A DNA stretch of 6,443 nt, taken from assembly GCA_023390155.1 (NCBI GenBank), contig JAEWDJ010000171.1, positions 1 through 6,443 of the forward strand, given 5' to 3'. Positions within the stretch are counted from its first letter, which is position 1. Each line of letters begins with the position of its first letter. The translations under genes and the position numbers were made by a program. This document shows positions 5,768-6,443 of this stretch, piece after piece. The notes below the pieces were generated by a model. The model was not told the origin of the DNA and did no database searches. It saw nothing but the letters and a program-made list of their open reading frames with translations. The stretch is from Actinomycetes bacterium. Its GTDB lineage: Bacteria > Actinomycetota > Actinomycetes > Actinomycetales > Microbacteriaceae.

Positions 5768-6313
5768 ATGACGACCACACAGCGAGAGCCGGGGGCGACG
5801 GCGGAGGGGCGGCTGCGGCGGGCGAAGCGGCCGCGGTCGGTGGTGGCGGGGCCGTACGGGCATCCACTGCACGCGACGGTGGTGACCGTGCCGATCGGGG
5901 CGTGGACGGCGGCGGTGGTGTTCGACATCATCGCGCTGTGCGGTGCGGACCCGGCGGCGTTCGCGACAGGTGCGCAGTGGCTGGTGGCGATCGGGGTGGT
6001 CGGGGCGCTGCTGGCGGCGGTGTTCGGGCTGATGGACCTGTCCGTGCTCGCCCCGGGCACGAAGGCGCGGCGGCTGGGGCTGCTGCACCTGGCGTTCAAC
6101 TCGGCGGCGGTCGTGCTGTTCGTGGTCAGCTTCGTCGTGCGGGCGGCGCAGCCCGGCGAGGTGTCGGTCGCGGGGTTCGTGATCGCGCTGGTCGGCATCG
6201 CCGGGGTGGGGGTGTCCGGGTTCCTGGGCGGCGAGCTGGCCTACCGGTTCGGTGTGCGGGTGGCGGACGAGAGCACGCAGCTGGAGGGGTACCGCGAGGG
6301 GGCCGGGCGATGA
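5768..6313 (+). CDS. DUF2231 domain-containing membrane protein
   Basis: A 181-residue membrane protein of unknown function. After an Arg-rich cytoplasmic N-terminus (1-29) comes the family motif GHPLHATVVTVPIGAW (31-46), which also begins the first membrane segment (about 36-58). Further hydrophobic segments lie at about 70-92, 104-125 and 133-156, giving four helices. His32, His35 and His107 are near or within helices, which could suit metal or haem binding, but this is speculation. The ATG at 5768 has AGGAG (5757-5761) 6 nt before it. Its TGA stop overlaps the next start in an ATGA junction (6310-6313), so it is translated together with the SDR gene. The family is common in actinobacteria beside genes for redox or stress functions. 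Confidence 0.88.
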   Translation: MTTTQREPGATAEGRLRRAKRPRSVVAGPYGHPLHATVVTVPIGAWTAAVVFDIIALCGADPAAFATGAQWLVAIGVVGALLAAVFGLMDLSVLAPGTKARRLGLLHLAFNSAAVVLFVVSFVVRAAQPGEVSVAGFVIALVGIAGVGVSGFLGGELAYRFGVRVADESTQLEGYREGAGR

Positions 6314-6443
6314 GGGACACGGTGGTCGTCATCACGGGCGCGTCGAGCGGGATCGGGCGGGCGACGGCCCTGCGGCTGGCGAAGCGCGGAGGGCGCCTGG
6401 TGCTGGTGAGCCGCCGGGCGGAGGCGCTGGAGCAGCTGGCGGC
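6310..6443 (+). CDS. Short-chain dehydrogenase/reductase (SDR), N-terminal fragment
   Basis: Only the first 44 residues are in the window. They begin MRDTVVVITGASSGIGRATA, with the classical SDR cofactor motif TGxxxGIG at residues 9-16, followed by an alpha helix (LRLAKRGG) and the second strand LVLVSRR. An Arg pair after that strand is usual for NADP(H)-preferring members, so an NADPH-dependent oxidoreductase is likely; the substrate and the YxxxK active site are outside the window. The ATG overlaps the stop of the DUF2231 gene by ATGA. A purine-rich GAGGGGG stretch lies near 6297-6303. Confidence 0.92.
   Translation, partial: MRDTVVVITGASSGIGRATALRLAKRGGRLVLVSRRAEALEQLA

Noticed and set aside
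4430..6088. N-terminal extension of the MFS open frame by about 550 codons
   Set aside because: It runs antisense through tetR and the SgcJ/EcaC gene and has no recognisable domain. The Shine-Dalgarno and TM1 signature place the true start at 4429.

Overview
The window is high-GC DNA with GC-biased third codon positions, actinobacterial Shine-Dalgarno sites and an actinobacterial-style phosphate acetyltransferase. It suggests a free-living actinomycete, perhaps Microbacteriaceae (inference from protein flavour only). It holds eight protein genes (two cut by the window ends), one tRNA and one small structural RNA. No mobile element, CRISPR array, origin or phage gene is visible.

Left part (1-2100, minus strand): a two-gene unit of a DUF1254/DUF1214 protein followed after 3 nt by the N-terminal third of phosphate acetyltransferase (pta), which runs off the left edge. 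A 17-bp inverted repeat overlaps the likely -10 box of this unit.

RNA section (2130-2425): the bacterial small SRP RNA (ffs, minus strand) and tRNA-Ser(GGA) (plus strand) are divergent, with about 100 bp between them. This is housekeeping DNA.

Middle part (2489-5680): a small lipoprotein gene lies just downstream of a 14-TM DHA2-type MFS exporter gene, both on the minus strand. Divergent from them are a TetR-family regulator and an NTF2-like SgcJ/EcaC-family protein on the plus strand. The 75-bp tetR/MFS gap is the most informative DNA in the window. It carries three copies of an ACGAAC-N2-GTTCGT dyad at an exact 15-bp period. The first fills the spacer of a good MFS promoter, the third sits directly before the probable tetR -10 box, and the middle one covers the upstream elements of both. 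This looks like a self-regulated drug or metabolite export module in which TetR controls both directions. The tetR mRNA may be leaderless.

Right part (5680-6443, plus strand): a four-helix DUF2231 membrane protein overlaps, by ATGA, the start of a short-chain dehydrogenase/reductase that runs off the right edge.

I found no clearly new biological system. The best leads are the triple operator array, the lipoprotein attached to the exporter, and the DUF1254-pta linkage.
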